64,000 nucleotides of DNA from assembly GCF_000177215.2 (NCBI RefSeq), contig NZ_CM001368.1:3293625-3357624 (forward strand). The letters run 5' to 3'. The notes under the pieces are model-generated. The model worked only from the letters and a program-made list of their open reading frames with translations. It had not been told where the DNA came from and did not search any database. The stretch comes from Solidesulfovibrio carbinoliphilus subsp. oakridgensis (GTDB taxonomy: Bacteria > Desulfobacterota > Desulfovibrionia > Desulfovibrionales > Desulfovibrionaceae). Below are positions 1 to 7,785 of this stretch, piece after piece. The translations under genes and the position numbers were made by a program. The first letter of the stretch is position 1. Every line of letters starts with the position of its first letter.

Positions 1-1
1 A

Positions 2-880
2 GGCCAGGCAACGGTCCTCCAGGGAATCATCCGCAAATATGAAAACCTTTGCGCCGCCCCGGACGGCCAGGCCTCGCGCCCCGCGGCCGGGGAGGGGACC
101 GGCCCGGACCTCGCGGCCGCGTTTCCGGACGGCATCGTTTTTTCGCAGGACCGCCATTTGCAGTCGTTGCGCGGGTGGCTGCGCGATTTTATGAGCGAAT
201 ACCAAAAGGCCCTGCTGCAGCATGGCGCCCTGTATGACCAGCTGGTGGCGTCCCTCAACGCCGCCTGCGGCACGAGCCTCCCGACCGCCGCCGCCTTCCG
301 GAAGGCCTTGTTCGGCAATCTGGACAGGGCCAACCGGCTCTTTGCCGCGGGACACGGGGAGAAAGCCCTGGAGGCCGTGGAGGCCGGGCTCGCCGCCTAT
401 CCCGGCTCCGGGGCCCTGCGCTTCACGAAAGCGAAAATCCTCTATTTCCTCAAGCGGCAGGACGCCTGTTATCCGCTGCTCAAATCCATGACGCACCTGG
501 CCGACATGAGCCTTGTGGACGCGTACTTCTTTTCCATGCTGGCCTCGGCCTGCTGCTACGAGCTGGAAAAATACGAGGAGTCGTTGCAGTACCTGCAGAT
601 CGTCTTCAACCTCGACGATGCCGTGCTGGCCGCAAGCCTTGGCGTGTCCGGCCATCAGAGCGCCCTGTTCTGCCAGGCCATCGTCCAGGCCCGGCTCGGC
701 AAGTACGGAGTGTGCCGGGCCTTGCTGCGCCAATTGCAGGAACAGGGATTCGATTTTGCCGGCAACACGGTGCTGCCCCGGGAAGTCGTGGCCGACGCCT
801 TTGGCGCCAATCCGTCCTTGCTGGCCTTCTACGACGGCCTTGCCCCGGGAATCGCCCCCGGCCAGGCCGCGACGGGATGA
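2..880 (+). CDS. TPR-like hypothetical protein (5' partial)
   Basis: The reading frame is open from the left edge, so the N-terminus lies outside the window. About 292 codons are visible. The middle (from the [18 protein letters not shown] stretch onward) looks like degenerate tetratricopeptide-type helical repeats: alternating Ala/Leu-rich helices with a conserved Tyr-Pro turn, followed by a second helical block rich in Leu, Cys and Gln. I see no catalytic motif and no membrane segment. The stop overlaps the ATG of the sigma-54 activator gene (ATGA at 877-880), so the two are probably co-transcribed and translationally coupled. A protein-interaction scaffold is the most that can be said; the function is unknown. 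Confidence 0.7.
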   Translation, partial: GQATVLQGIIRKYENLCAAPDGQASRPAAGEGTGPDLAAAFPDGIVFSQDRHLQSLRGWLRDFMSEYQKALLQHGALYDQLVASLNAACGTSLPTAAAFRKALFGNLDRANRLFAAGHGEKALEAVEAGLAAYPGSGALRFTKAKILYFLKRQDACYPLLKSMTHLADMSLVDAYFFSMLASACCYELEKYEESLQYLQIVFNLDDAVLAASLGVSGHQSALFCQAIVQARLGKYGVCRALLRQLQEQGFDFAGNTVLPREVVADAFGANPSLLAFYDGLAPGIAPGQAATG

Positions 881-2214
881 ATTTTTCCATGGCCCTGCCC
901 CGGGACATCCCCTGCGAAGCCATCATGGAGTCCCTGGCCGACGGGGTCTTCACCGTGGACACGGACTGGAACATCACGTTTTTCAACCGGGCGGCCGGGG
1001 TCGTGGCCGGCATCCCTCCGGCCGAGGCCTTGGGCCGCAAGTGCTGGGAGGTCCTCCATTCGAGTCTGTGCGACGGGGCCTGCGCCCTTCGGGCCTGCAT
1101 CGAGGGGGAGCGGACCCTGTCCAACCAGTCGATCTTCATCGTGCGGCCGGACGGGACCAAGGTGCCGGTCAGCATCAGCGCGGCCCCCTTGCGCGACGGA
1201 TCGGGCCGCATCGTCGGCGGGGTGGAGACCTTCCGCGACATTTCCGACCTGGCCAGGCTGCGCAAGGAACTGGAAGGGGTCTGCACCCTCGAGGACATCA
1301 TCACCAAGAACAAGGGCCTGGCCCGCACCCTGGAGCTTTTGCCCAAGATCGCGGCCAGCGGCTCCTCGGTCCTGCTCCTTGGCGAATCCGGCACGGGCAA
1401 GGAGCTTTTCGCCCGGGCCCTGCACTCCTTGAGTCCCCGCCGGGCCGGGCCGTTCGTGGCCGTCAACTGCGGGGCCATCCCGGCGGAGCTGCTCGAATCC
1501 GAGCTCTTCGGCCACGTCCGGGGGGCGTTCACCGACGCCAAGGCCGACCGCAAGGGCCGTTTCGAGCTGGCCCGGGGCGGCACGCTCTTTCTGGACGAGG
1601 TCGGGGACATGCCGCTGGCCTTGCAGGTGAAGCTGTTGCGCGTGCTCCAGGAAAAGGTGGTCGAACCGCTCGGCTCGGAAAAGAGCCTCTCCACCGACGT
1701 CCGGGTGGTGGCCGCCACCAACCGGGACCTGGCCGCCATGGCCGCGTCCGGGGAGTTCCGGCGCGACCTCTTCTACCGCCTGGGCGTGGCCCGGCTGGTC
1801 CTGCCGCCCCTGCGGGACCGGCCCGAGGACATTCCGCTTTTGGCCGCCACCTTCATCGAACGCCTGAACCTGCTGCAGGCCAAGGCCGTGGCCGGCCTGG
1901 CCGACGCGGCCCTGAAAAGGCTCATGCGCCACGACTACCCGGGCAACGTCCGGGAGCTGCAAAACATCCTCGAATACGCCTTCATCCTGCGCGGCCAGGG
2001 CCGCATCGGCCTCGAAGACCTGCCCGACTACCTGCGCCCCGAGCCGGGCGAGGCGGCCTCGCCGGCCGCGTCCGGCACCATGCGGGCCATCAAGTTCCAG
2101 GCCATAACCGCCCTCCTGGCCCGCAACGGCGGCCGGCGCATGGAGGCCTGCCGCGAGCTCGGCATCACCAAGGACACCCTGCGCCGCATCCTGGAGGCGG
2201 GGCCGGGCGCCTGA
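877..2214 (+). CDS. Sigma-54-dependent transcriptional activator (PAS-AAA+-Fis), probable ORP-cluster regulator
   Basis: The protein has 445 aa when started at the ATG overlapping the upstream stop. Residues ~10-125 form a PAS sensor containing four cysteines (C56, C65, C69, C74). The AAA+ sigma-54 interaction domain follows with Walker A GESGTGKE (169-176), the GAFTD sigma-54 contact loop (216-220) and Walker B FLDE (238-241). A Fis-type helix-turn-helix closes the protein (~405-445). The gene is directly upstream of the ORP genes. In Desulfovibrio vulgaris a cognate sigma-54 activator (DVU2106) is known to co-regulate the orange-protein operons with sigma-54, and position plus domain order make this its likely counterpart. 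The cysteine-rich PAS suggests redox or Fe-S sensing, which is inference. Confidence 0.93.
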   Translation: MNFSMALPRDIPCEAIMESLADGVFTVDTDWNITFFNRAAGVVAGIPPAEALGRKCWEVLHSSLCDGACALRACIEGERTLSNQSIFIVRPDGTKVPVSISAAPLRDGSGRIVGGVETFRDISDLARLRKELEGVCTLEDIITKNKGLARTLELLPKIAASGSSVLLLGESGTGKELFARALHSLSPRRAGPFVAVNCGAIPAELLESELFGHVRGAFTDAKADRKGRFELARGGTLFLDEVGDMPLALQVKLLRVLQEKVVEPLGSEKSLSTDVRVVAATNRDLAAMAASGEFRRDLFYRLGVARLVLPPLRDRPEDIPLLAATFIERLNLLQAKAVAGLADAALKRLMRHDYPGNVRELQNILEYAFILRGQGRIGLEDLPDYLRPEPGEAASPAASGTMRAIKFQAITALLARNGGRRMEACRELGITKDTLRRILEAGPGA

Positions 2215-2224
2215 CCCGGCCGCT

Positions 2225-2245
2225 GTGGGCGTATTTTTCGCCCAC
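2225..2245. promoter_or_regulatory. Palindromic upstream activator site candidate 1
   Basis: A perfect 7-bp inverted repeat GTGGGCG...CGCCCAC surrounds a T-rich 7-nt centre, starting 10 nt past the activator stop. Its core GGGCGTATTTTTCGCCC recurs with one change, in reverse orientation, at 2345-2360. Both lie upstream of a -24/-12 promoter, as expected for enhancer sites of a sigma-54 activator. It could alternatively act as a weak terminator of the activator gene, since the T-run lies in the loop rather than after the stem. Confidence 0.6.
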
Positions 2246-2312
2246 CTCGCCTTACCGCCGTCCGCCCGCTCCCGTATGCCTTCCCGCTTTCCGGCCACGG
2301 ACACGTTTCCGT

Positions 2313-2331
2313 TGGGATAGAAAAAATCCCA
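2313..2331. promoter_or_regulatory. Palindrome related to the activator sites
   Basis: TGGGAT and ATCCCA arms flank an A-rich centre. The overall shape (GGG, A/T-rich core, CCC, same spacing) matches the two neighbouring palindromes at 2225-2245 and 2345-2360, but the inner CG steps are replaced by AT. It is possibly a weaker binding site. Confidence 0.35.
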
Positions 2332-2344
2332 TCTGCTGGCGAAT

Positions 2345-2360
2345 GGGCGAAAAATTCGCC
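2345..2360. promoter_or_regulatory. Palindromic upstream activator site candidate 2
   Basis: GGGCGAAAAATTCGCC. Its reverse complement matches 15 of 16 bases of the core of the palindrome at 2228-2243. It lies about 65 nt upstream of the -24/-12 promoter element, a usual enhancer distance. The pair is the best candidate for the binding site of the activator encoded at 877-2214. Confidence 0.6.
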
Positions 2361-2425
2361 TCTTCCCGTTCGCCTCGGGCCTCATTGCCTGGCTAATCGC
2401 CTGCCACGCCACACGATCCAGCTCT

Positions 2426-2441
2426 TGGCCCCGGATGTGCT
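2426..2441 (+). promoter_or_regulatory. Sigma-54 (-24/-12) promoter for the ORP cluster
   Basis: TTGGCCCCGGATGTGC contains the invariant GG-N10-GC spacing (GG 2427-2428, GC 2439-2440) and partly follows TGGCAC-N5-TTGC. It sits 24 nt before the ATG of the first cluster gene, leaving a very short leader with a GAGG ribosome site at 2453-2456. This excludes the TTG at 2425 as a translation start. Confidence 0.65.
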
Positions 2442-2463
2442 TAGAGCTTGGCGAGGTTTCGCC

Positions 2464-2898
2464 ATGCCCCGTCACCGACCATCCGCCGACCACACCATCC
2501 GCCGGCCCCGCGTCTGCCTGGCCTGCCACGGGCAGCGGCTGGCCACGCTCCTCGAAACCGCCTCCGCCTTCTGCCTCTACCGCTTCGAGGCCGAGGGCCC
2601 GGTGGCCGAGGGGAGCTGGGCCATGCCGGCGGAGGGGCTCCCCGCCCTGGCTCCGCTTTTGCTTCGGGCCGGGGTGGTCCTTCTCGTCTGCGGCGGGGCC
2701 ACCTGCTGTTGTCTCAAGCACTTCACCCGCCACGGCCTGGCCGTGGCTCCGTGGATCGCCGGAGACGTGCCGGCCGTCCTTGTCGCCTTGCGCGAAAACC
2801 GCCTGGAAACCCTGCTCGCCCCGGGCGCGCGTCCCGGACGCGGCCTGGCCCGTGGACCCGGGTTTGGCAAACACTGTCTGGAGATCAAGGAATCATGA
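2464..2898 (+). CDS. NifX/ORP-fold-like protein, first gene of ORP cluster
   Basis: The protein has 144 aa from ATG 2464 (GAGG 7 nt upstream; start fixed by the sigma-54 promoter). It begins with a basic segment, then CLACHGQRLATLLETASAFCLY, the layout of the NifX/NifB C-terminal metallocluster-binding fold in which a short strand is followed by a ligand loop. A hydrophobic strand VVLLVCGGATCCCL and a GDVPAVLVAL helix match the later part of that fold. It is cysteine-rich, including a CCC triplet near residue 79. Its stop overlaps the ATG of mrp (ATGA). By family it should bind or carry a metal-sulfur cluster; which one is unknown. Confidence 0.7.
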   Translation: MPRHRPSADHTIRRPRVCLACHGQRLATLLETASAFCLYRFEAEGPVAEGSWAMPAEGLPALAPLLLRAGVVLLVCGGATCCCLKHFTRHGLAVAPWIAGDVPAVLVALRENRLETLLAPGARPGRGLARGPGFGKHCLEIKES

Positions 2899-3746
2899 AC
2901 GAAAACGGACTGCGCGATTTGAACGAGGAAATCCGGCCCAAGCCCGCCAGCGGGCTCGATGCCGTCAAGGCCGTGGTGGTCGTGCTTTCGGGCAAGGGCG
3001 GGGTGGGCAAGTCCACGGTGGCCGCCAACCTGGCCGCCGGCCTGGCCATGGCCGGCCGGCGCACGGGCCTCCTGGACGTGGATGTTCACGGGCCGAGCAT
3101 CCCGAGGCTGCTCAAACTCACCGGCAGCCGGCCCGGCATGGAAGAGACCTTCATGGTCCCGGTGGACTGGCACTGGAACCTCGGCGTCATGTCCATCGGC
3201 TTTCTCCTGCCCGGTCCGGACGACGCCGTCATCTGGCGCGGCCCGGCCAAGGCCGGGGTCATCCAGCAGATGGCCGAAAAGGTGGCCTGGGGCGAACGCG
3301 ACGTGTTGGTGGTCGACTGCCCGCCCGGCACCGGCGACGAGCCGCTGTCCGTGCTCCAGATTTTCGGCGACAAGGCCCGGGCCGTCATCGTCACCTCGCC
3401 CCAGGACGTGGCCGTGGACGACGTCCGCCGCTCCATCACCTTCTGCCGCCAGCTTGCGACGCCCATCATCGGCATCATCGAGAACCTGAGCGGCTTCGCC
3501 TGCCCGTCCTGCGGCGCGGTCCACGACATCTTCAGCGCCGGCGGCGGGGAAAAGCTGGCCGCCGAGGCCGGGGTGCCCTTTCTCGGCCGCATTCCCGTGG
3601 ACCCGGAAGTGGCCCGCTCGGGCGACGACGGCGACGTGTTCCTGGCCGTGGCCGGCCAGAGTCCCTCCGCCGTGGCCTTCAAGGCCGTCATCGCCTCGGT
3701 CGAAAAAGCCCTCGGCCTGCCGGCGGTCCCGGCCGAAAAAGGATGA
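2895..3746 (+). CDS. Mrp/NBP35-family P-loop ATPase of the ORP complex
   Basis: The protein has 283 aa. A deviant Walker A GKGGVGKST sits at 33-41, the switch DVDVHGPSIPRLL at 61-73, and VVDCPPGTGDE at 139-149. A CPSC pair at 203-206 is the bridging [4Fe-4S] site of Mrp/NBP35 homodimers. Family members are Fe-S carrier ATPases. In D. vulgaris the equivalent protein (DVU2109) belongs to the orange-protein complex and is encoded with ORP. The start overlaps the preceding stop and the end overlaps the next start, so this is a tightly coupled operon. A role in delivering or assembling the ORP metal cluster is inferred. Confidence 0.93.
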   Translation: MNENGLRDLNEEIRPKPASGLDAVKAVVVVLSGKGGVGKSTVAANLAAGLAMAGRRTGLLDVDVHGPSIPRLLKLTGSRPGMEETFMVPVDWHWNLGVMSIGFLLPGPDDAVIWRGPAKAGVIQQMAEKVAWGERDVLVVDCPPGTGDEPLSVLQIFGDKARAVIVTSPQDVAVDDVRRSITFCRQLATPIIGIIENLSGFACPSCGAVHDIFSAGGGEKLAAEAGVPFLGRIPVDPEVARSGDDGDVFLAVAGQSPSAVAFKAVIASVEKALGLPAVPAEKG

Positions 3747-4243
3747 CGCCCATGTCGGACGCCACCCCCAAAGACCCCCTCGACGCCGTCCTCGAGATCT
3801 TCGAGCAGGAAGAGCAGGCGGAACTCGTCAAGCGGTTCGGCGAGCGCGGCTACGCCATCTGGCGCGACGCGCCGGCCCGGCCCCGCCTCGAGAACCCGAC
3901 CAGCGTCGGCACGGTCAAGGGCTCCTGCGGCGACACCATCGCCATTGCCCTCGGCATTGAGGGCGAGCGGATCGTCAGGAGCGATTTCATGACCGACGGC
4001 TGCGCTTCGAGCTGCATCGCCGCGGCCACCGCCGCCGCCCTGGCCCGGGGCAAGAGCCTGGACGAGGCCGTGGACATCGACGAGCAGGCCATTGTCACCG
4101 CCGTCGGCCGCTTCCCGGACGACGACCGCCACTGCGCCTACCTGGCCGCCGCCGCCGTGCGCGAGGCCGTGCACCGGTGGATGATCGGAGGCGAAGGGGG
4201 AGGGGGAGGAAGAGAAGATGCCTCCGGCGGCCGGGGGGAATGA
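3743..4243 (+). CDS. IscU/NifU N-terminal-like scaffold protein
   Basis: The protein has 166 aa from ATG 3743, which overlaps the mrp stop; a second in-frame ATG at 3752 is possible. The central region shows the scaffold signature: GTVKGSCGDTI (first Cys), DGCASSC (second and third Cys) and DDRHCAYLAA (a further Cys after His). This resembles NifU-N/IscU proteins in which Cys residues hold a transient Fe-S cluster. The N-terminus is an acidic helical extension of ~50 residues. The last ~15 residues (Gly-rich, ending REDASGGRGE) are encoded by an intergenic palindromic repeat (4209-4262), so the original C-terminus has probably been overwritten by the repeat. It likely supplies Fe-S for the neighbouring ATPases and ORP. 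Confidence 0.8.
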   Translation: MTPMSDATPKDPLDAVLEIFEQEEQAELVKRFGERGYAIWRDAPARPRLENPTSVGTVKGSCGDTIAIALGIEGERIVRSDFMTDGCASSCIAAATAAALARGKSLDEAVDIDEQAIVTAVGRFPDDDRHCAYLAAAAVREAVHRWMIGGEGGGGGREDASGGRGE

Positions 4244-4262
4244 TTCCCCTCGGACCCCCCCG
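4209..4262 (+). repeat. Intergenic palindromic repeat, copy 1
   Basis: Contains GATGCCTCCGGCGGCC, then a GGGGGGAATGATTCCCC palindrome, then GGACCCCCC. The same modules recur at 6851-7011, 14936-14982, 26328-26372, 30521-30578, 31925-32020 and around 38632-38892. This copy reads into the 3' end of the IscU-like gene and supplies its stop codon. Confidence 0.8.
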
Positions 4263-4301
4263 ATGGGAAATCAGGACCCGAGAGCAAAAAAGGGAAAGGA
4301 T

Positions 4302-4643
4302 ATGCTTGCTATGAATACGATTATTGCCGTCAGCAGCGAAGGGCCGGGCCTGGACGACGCCGTCGATCCCCGGTTCGGCCGGGCCGCCGGTTTCGTGGTG
4401 GTCGATGGAGCGGGGGGGACCCGCTATCTGGACAACGGCGGTTCCCAGGCCATGGCCCACGGAGCCGGCATCGAGTCCGCCCGGCGCATCGCCGAGGCCG
4501 GAGCCAAGGTGCTCCTGTCCGGCGTGGTCGGCCCCAAGGCGGCCAGCGCCCTGGCCGCCGCCGGCGTGGCCGTGGTCGAGGGCATGGAAGGCCTGACCGT
4601 GGGGGAGGCCGTGGCCCGGTACCGGGCCGGGCAGGGAGCCTAG
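4302..4643 (+). CDS. orp: Orange protein (ORP), Mo-Cu cluster-binding
   Basis: The protein has 113 aa from ATG 4302 (AGGGAAAGGA just upstream; ATG 4311 is an alternative). The sequence SSEGPGLDDAVDPRFGRAAGF followed by YLDNGGSQAMAHGAGI is characteristic of Desulfovibrio orange protein, a NifX-fold protein. In D. gigas it carries a heterometallic Mo-Cu-Mo sulfide cluster held non-covalently. A Gly-rich turn and VVGPKAASAL helix complete the fold. No cysteine is visible, consistent with non-covalent cluster binding. In D. vulgaris ORP and its partner ATPases form a complex linked to septum positioning. It is followed two bases later by the first ferredoxin-MinD gene. Confidence 0.9.
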   Translation: MLAMNTIIAVSSEGPGLDDAVDPRFGRAAGFVVVDGAGGTRYLDNGGSQAMAHGAGIESARRIAEAGAKVLLSGVVGPKAASALAAAGVAVVEGMEGLTVGEAVARYRAGQGA

Positions 4644-4645
4644 GC

Positions 4646-5545
4646 ATGATCGCGGCCATCGCCAGCGGCAAGGGCGGCACGGGCAAGACCACCGTGTCCG
4701 CGTCCCTGGCCTCGGTCTGGACCGAGGCCTGCGGACGTCCGGTCCTGGCCGTGGACCTGGACGTGGAGGAGCCGAACCTGCACCTGTTTTTGCGGCCGAC
4801 CATCGCCAGCTCCCGGGCCGCCACCCTGGAGGTTCCGGTCGTGGACGCGGCCGTCTGCACGCGGTGCGGCGCCTGCCGCGAACTCTGCCAGTTCGGGGCC
4901 ATCACCGTCATGGGCGACACGCCGCTCGTCTTCGTCGACATGTGCCACGGCTGCGGCGGCTGTCTGGCCGTGTGCCCGGCCGGGGCCATCACCCCGGGCG
5001 CGCGGGAGCTTGGCCGCATCGAGGAAGGCGCGGCCGGCCCCATCGGCTTTCTGGCCGGCCGGCTGCGGGTGGGCGAGGCCATGAGCCCGCCGCTCATCCG
5101 GGCCGTCCTGCGCCGTCTGGGCGAGCTGTCGGCCGGCCGCGACATAGCGGACAGGCCGGACGTCCTCCTCGACGCCCCGCCCGGGGTGAGCTGTCCGGCC
5201 ACGGCCGCCGTGGCCACGGCCGACTGCATCGTGCTGGTGGCCGAACCCACGCCTTTTGGCCTGCACGACTTCCGGCTGGCCGTGGAGGCCTTCACGCCCC
5301 TGGCCAAACCGATGGCCGTGGTGATCAACCGCGGCGGCGAGGGCAGCGGCGAACTGCGCGCCTTTTGCGCCGTGGCCGGCCTGCCCGTCCTGGCCGAGAT
5401 CCCGGACGACCGGCTGGTGGCCGAGACCTACGCCCGGGGAGGGCTCCTGGCCGACGTGGGCCCGGACTACCGGTCCCTGTGCCTCACTCTCGTCTCCGCC
5501 GTGGCCGGGCTGGCCGGCCGGTCCGGAGGGTCCCGCCATGCGTGA
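4646..5545 (+). CDS. MinD-family ATPase with inserted 2[4Fe-4S] ferredoxin domain (1)
   Basis: The protein has 299 aa. The N-terminus has ASGKGGTGKTT (deviant Walker A, 6-16) and switch DLDVEEPNLH. A bacterial ferredoxin module is inserted after ~70 residues, with cysteines C71, C74, C77, C81 and C100, C103, C106, C110, enough for two [4Fe-4S] clusters. The ATPase then resumes with LDAPPGVSCP and VAEPTPFGLHD. This architecture matches the DVU2103/2104 proteins of the D. vulgaris ORP locus. It overlaps the next gene by 8 nt. It is probably a partner ATPase of ORP, coupling redox or cluster state to ATP hydrolysis; that coupling is inference. Confidence 0.92.
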   Translation: MIAAIASGKGGTGKTTVSASLASVWTEACGRPVLAVDLDVEEPNLHLFLRPTIASSRAATLEVPVVDAAVCTRCGACRELCQFGAITVMGDTPLVFVDMCHGCGGCLAVCPAGAITPGARELGRIEEGAAGPIGFLAGRLRVGEAMSPPLIRAVLRRLGELSAGRDIADRPDVLLDAPPGVSCPATAAVATADCIVLVAEPTPFGLHDFRLAVEAFTPLAKPMAVVINRGGEGSGELRAFCAVAGLPVLAEIPDDRLVAETYARGGLLADVGPDYRSLCLTLVSAVAGLAGRSGGSRHA

Positions 5546-6428
5546 AATCGTTGTCTTAAGCGGCAAGGGCGGGGCCGGCAAAACGTCCCTGACCGCCGCC
5601 TTCGCCGCCCTGGCCGAAAAGAAAATCGTTTGCGACCTCGACGTGGACGCCCCGGACCTGCACATCCTGCTTGATCCGACCAATACCGTGGCCGAGGAAT
5701 TCATTTCCGGCCACCTGGCCGCCGTCGATCCCGACCTGTGCGACGGCTGCGGCCTGTGCCGGGACCTGTGCCGATTTGATGCCGTCGCCACCACCCCGGA
5801 CGGGCAATGCGCCATCGATCCGCACCGCTGCGAAGGGTGCAACACCTGCGTGGCGCTGTGTCCCCGCCAGGCCATCGCCTTCCTGCCCCGGGTCTGCGGC
5901 TACCACGCCGTGTCCGACACGCGCTTTGGCCGGCTGGTCCACGCCCGGCTGGACCCCGGGGCCGAGAATTCCGGGCGGCTGGTGTCGCTTTTAAAGCGCA
6001 AGGCCCGGGAGCTGGCCCAAAAGGACGGCTGCGACCTGATCCTGTGCGATGGGGCCCCGGGCATCGCCTGTCCGGTCATAAGCTCGCTGTCCGGCGCGAC
6101 CCTCGTCGTGCTCGTGACCGAGCCCACGCCGTCCGGGACCCACGATCTCCTGCGCGTGGCCGGCCTGTGCGACCACTTCCGCCTGCCGGTCGGCGTCATC
6201 ATCAACAAGGCCGACCTCAATCCCGGGGAAGCGGCCCGCATCGAAGCCCACTGCGTCGCAAAGCGCTACGTCTTGCTCGGCCGGCTGCCCCACCACCCGG
6301 ACGTGACCCGGGCCATGGTGCGAAAACTGACCCTGCCCGAATACGGAGGCCCGCTGGCCGACACTGTCGCCGACCTGTGGCAGGCCATCCGCAACCTGGC
6401 CGAGGCATGCCCCCGGCCGCTCAAATAA
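5538..6428 (+). CDS. MinD-family ATPase with inserted 2[4Fe-4S] ferredoxin domain (2)
   Basis: The protein has 296 aa and is paralogous to the preceding gene, with the same order of parts. Deviant Walker A SGKGGAGKTS is at 8-17, switch DLDVDAPDLH at 33-42, ferredoxin cysteines C68, C71, C74, C78 and C98, C101, C104, C108, then CDGAPGIACP and VTEPTPSGTHD. The two proteins probably heterodimerise, as tandem MinD-ferredoxin pairs are always found adjacent. Its first codons overlap the end of the upstream gene by 8 nt, suggesting translational coupling and a fixed 1:1 ratio. Confidence 0.92.
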   Translation: MREIVVLSGKGGAGKTSLTAAFAALAEKKIVCDLDVDAPDLHILLDPTNTVAEEFISGHLAAVDPDLCDGCGLCRDLCRFDAVATTPDGQCAIDPHRCEGCNTCVALCPRQAIAFLPRVCGYHAVSDTRFGRLVHARLDPGAENSGRLVSLLKRKARELAQKDGCDLILCDGAPGIACPVISSLSGATLVVLVTEPTPSGTHDLLRVAGLCDHFRLPVGVIINKADLNPGEAARIEAHCVAKRYVLLGRLPHHPDVTRAMVRKLTLPEYGGPLADTVADLWQAIRNLAEACPRPLK

Positions 6429-6441
6429 AAGGAACACGCTC

Positions 6442-6822
6442 ATGGAAACCTACCGCATCGCCATCCCCTCGACCCTGCCCGGCGGCATGGAAAGCGCCCT
6501 TGGCGCCCACTTTGGCCACTGCGACTGCTACACCGTCGTGGACGTGGCCGAGGGCCGGATCACCCAGGTCGGCACCCTGCCGAACGTCCCCCATGTCCAG
6601 GGCGGCTGCATGGCCCCGGTCAACCATCTGGCCGGAAACGGCGTCAACGTGCTTTTGGCCGGCGGCATGGGCATGCGCCCGCTCATGGGATTCCAGCAGG
6701 TCGGCATCAAGGTCTACCACGGCGGCGACGCCGCCGTGGTCAAGGACGCCGTGGACGCCTTCCTGGCCGGCGGCCTGGTTCCCTTCTCCCTGAACCAGAC
6801 CTGCGGCGGCGGCCAGGCGTAG
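6442..6822 (+). CDS. NifX-family dinitrogenase cofactor-binding-like protein
   Basis: The protein has 126 aa, preceded by AAAAGGAA. It begins YRIAIPSTLPGGMESALGAHFGHCDCYTVVDV, the usual NifX/NifB-C opening in which the HFGHC segment is the cluster ligand loop. GGCMAPVNHLAGNGVNVLLAGGMGMRP and a C-terminal CGGG tail follow. Proteins of this type commonly sit beside ferredoxin-MinD pairs in anaerobes without nitrogenase. With the gene at 2464 and ORP at 4302 this makes three NifX-fold proteins in one cluster, possibly successive carriers of one metallocluster. Confidence 0.88.
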   Translation: METYRIAIPSTLPGGMESALGAHFGHCDCYTVVDVAEGRITQVGTLPNVPHVQGGCMAPVNHLAGNGVNVLLAGGMGMRPLMGFQQVGIKVYHGGDAAVVKDAVDAFLAGGLVPFSLNQTCGGGQA

Positions 6823-6850
6823 GCGGGGAGAGGCGAGGAAGAGAGGAAGA

Positions 6851-7011
6851 GAAGATGCCTCCGGCGGCCGGGAGGGGGTGACCCCCTCCCGGACCCTCCC
6901 CAAAGGGGGAACGGGTGTGCGGCGGCGAGCGGCCCGCGATTCCCGGTCGGGGGGTCCGGGGGGAATGATTCCCCCCGGCGGGGTCCGGGGCGGAGCCCCG
7001 GCCGCCGGAGG
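6851..7011 (+). repeat. Intergenic palindromic repeat, composite copy 2
   Basis: Two repeat units head to head. GATGCCTCCGGCGGCC and a GGGAGGGGGTGACCCCCTCCC palindrome sit on the left. GGGGGGAATGATTCCCCCC and GGCCGCCGGAGGC lie on the right, ending next to the ribosome site of the following gene. It forms several strong hairpins in the middle of the cluster and could reduce read-through. Confidence 0.8.
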
Positions 7012-7027
7012 CAAAAAAGGAGCTTCC

Positions 7028-7390
7028 ATGCATATTTTGACCGTCACCAGCCGTCCCGCGGCGTTCACGGAATTTCTGGCCGCCCTGGCCGAGGACGGGG
7101 TGGAAACCGCGCTGGCCCAAACGGCCGGGGCCGCCCTGGACCGTGTGAAAAACGAGCCCCCGACCCTGGTCCTGGTGGACCAGGGCCTGGCCGACGCCGA
7201 GGCCTTCGGCCTCGTGGCCCGGCTCATGCGGACCAACGCCGCCGTCCACACGGCGGTGGTGAGCGACCTTTCGCCCGAGGATTTCCACGAAGCCGGCGAA
7301 GGCCTCGGCATCCTGGCGGCCATCCCGCCGCACCCTTCGGCCACGGATGCGCGCGCCCTCCTGGGGACGCTTCGCCTTCTGGGCTGCTGA
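7028..7390 (+). CDS. Receiver-like domain protein
   Basis: The protein has 120 aa, with AAGGAG 6 nt before the ATG. The alternating strand/helix pattern resembles a CheY-type receiver: ILTVTSR, an Ala-rich helix, VETALAQTAGAALDRV, then LVLVDQGLADAEAFGLVARLMRTNAAVHTAVVSDLSPEDFHEA. The Asp in LVLVDQGL lies where the phospho-acceptor strand ends. The acidic pocket at the first strand is missing (TVTSRP instead of a DD pair), so phosphorylation is doubtful and it may be a pseudo-receiver. It sits between the ORP genes and a CGGC protein in the same direction, suggesting a local adaptor. The function is not known. Confidence 0.6.
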   Translation: MHILTVTSRPAAFTEFLAALAEDGVETALAQTAGAALDRVKNEPPTLVLVDQGLADAEAFGLVARLMRTNAAVHTAVVSDLSPEDFHEAGEGLGILAAIPPHPSATDARALLGTLRLLGC

Positions 7391-7408
7391 CCTTCCCCTG
7401 GAGACCCC

Positions 7409-7774
7409 ATGGAAAAGATTCTCATGATCGGCTGCAAAAAGCTCATGGACGACGTCTGCATCGCCTGCTCCCGGTGCCAGGTGGCCTTCAACCGCCGGGA
7501 CGGGGCCTTTGCCCGCTACAAGGACCAGGAGGCCGAGATCATCGGCTTTCTCCACTGCGGCGACTGTCCCGGCGTCGGCGTGGTCAACCGCATGGCCCAG
7601 CTCAAGCTCTGGAACGCCCCGCTTGGGGAAAAGCCCACCAAGGTCCACCTGGGGACCTGCCTGGTCAACTACTGTCCGGAAAAGGAAACGCTCGCGGCCA
7701 GGATCAGGGCCAAGGCCGGGGTCGAGGTCGTCGAAGGCGGGCACGCCTACCTCCCGTCCGACATCTTCAAATAG
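7409..7774 (+). CDS. CGGC-domain putative metal-binding protein
   Basis: The protein has 121 aa and nine cysteines. It opens KILMIGCKKLMDDVCIACSRCQVAFNRRDGAF, continues with GFLHCGDCPGVGVVNRM and has LGTCLVNYCPEKE near the end, the pattern of the CGGC family of small predicted metal or Fe-S proteins. The CGDC here replaces the family-name CGGC. It lies 18 nt after the receiver-like gene and 11 nt before the MBL gene. It probably binds a metal or cluster and fits the Fe-S/metallocluster theme of the operon; the biochemical role is unknown. Confidence 0.8.
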   Translation: MEKILMIGCKKLMDDVCIACSRCQVAFNRRDGAFARYKDQEAEIIGFLHCGDCPGVGVVNRMAQLKLWNAPLGEKPTKVHLGTCLVNYCPEKETLAARIRAKAGVEVVEGGHAYLPSDIFK

Positions 7775-7785
7775 AAGGCAACGCC

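Noticed and set aside
2425-2463. TTG start extending the first ORP-cluster protein by 13 residues
   Set aside because: The codons lie inside and just after the -24/-12 promoter, upstream of the expected transcription start.
829-2874. Very long antisense reading frames opposite the sigma-54 activator and many other GC-rich genes
   Set aside because: They are low-complexity Gly/Arg/Pro/Ala translations without ribosome sites, as expected opposite GC-rich codons.
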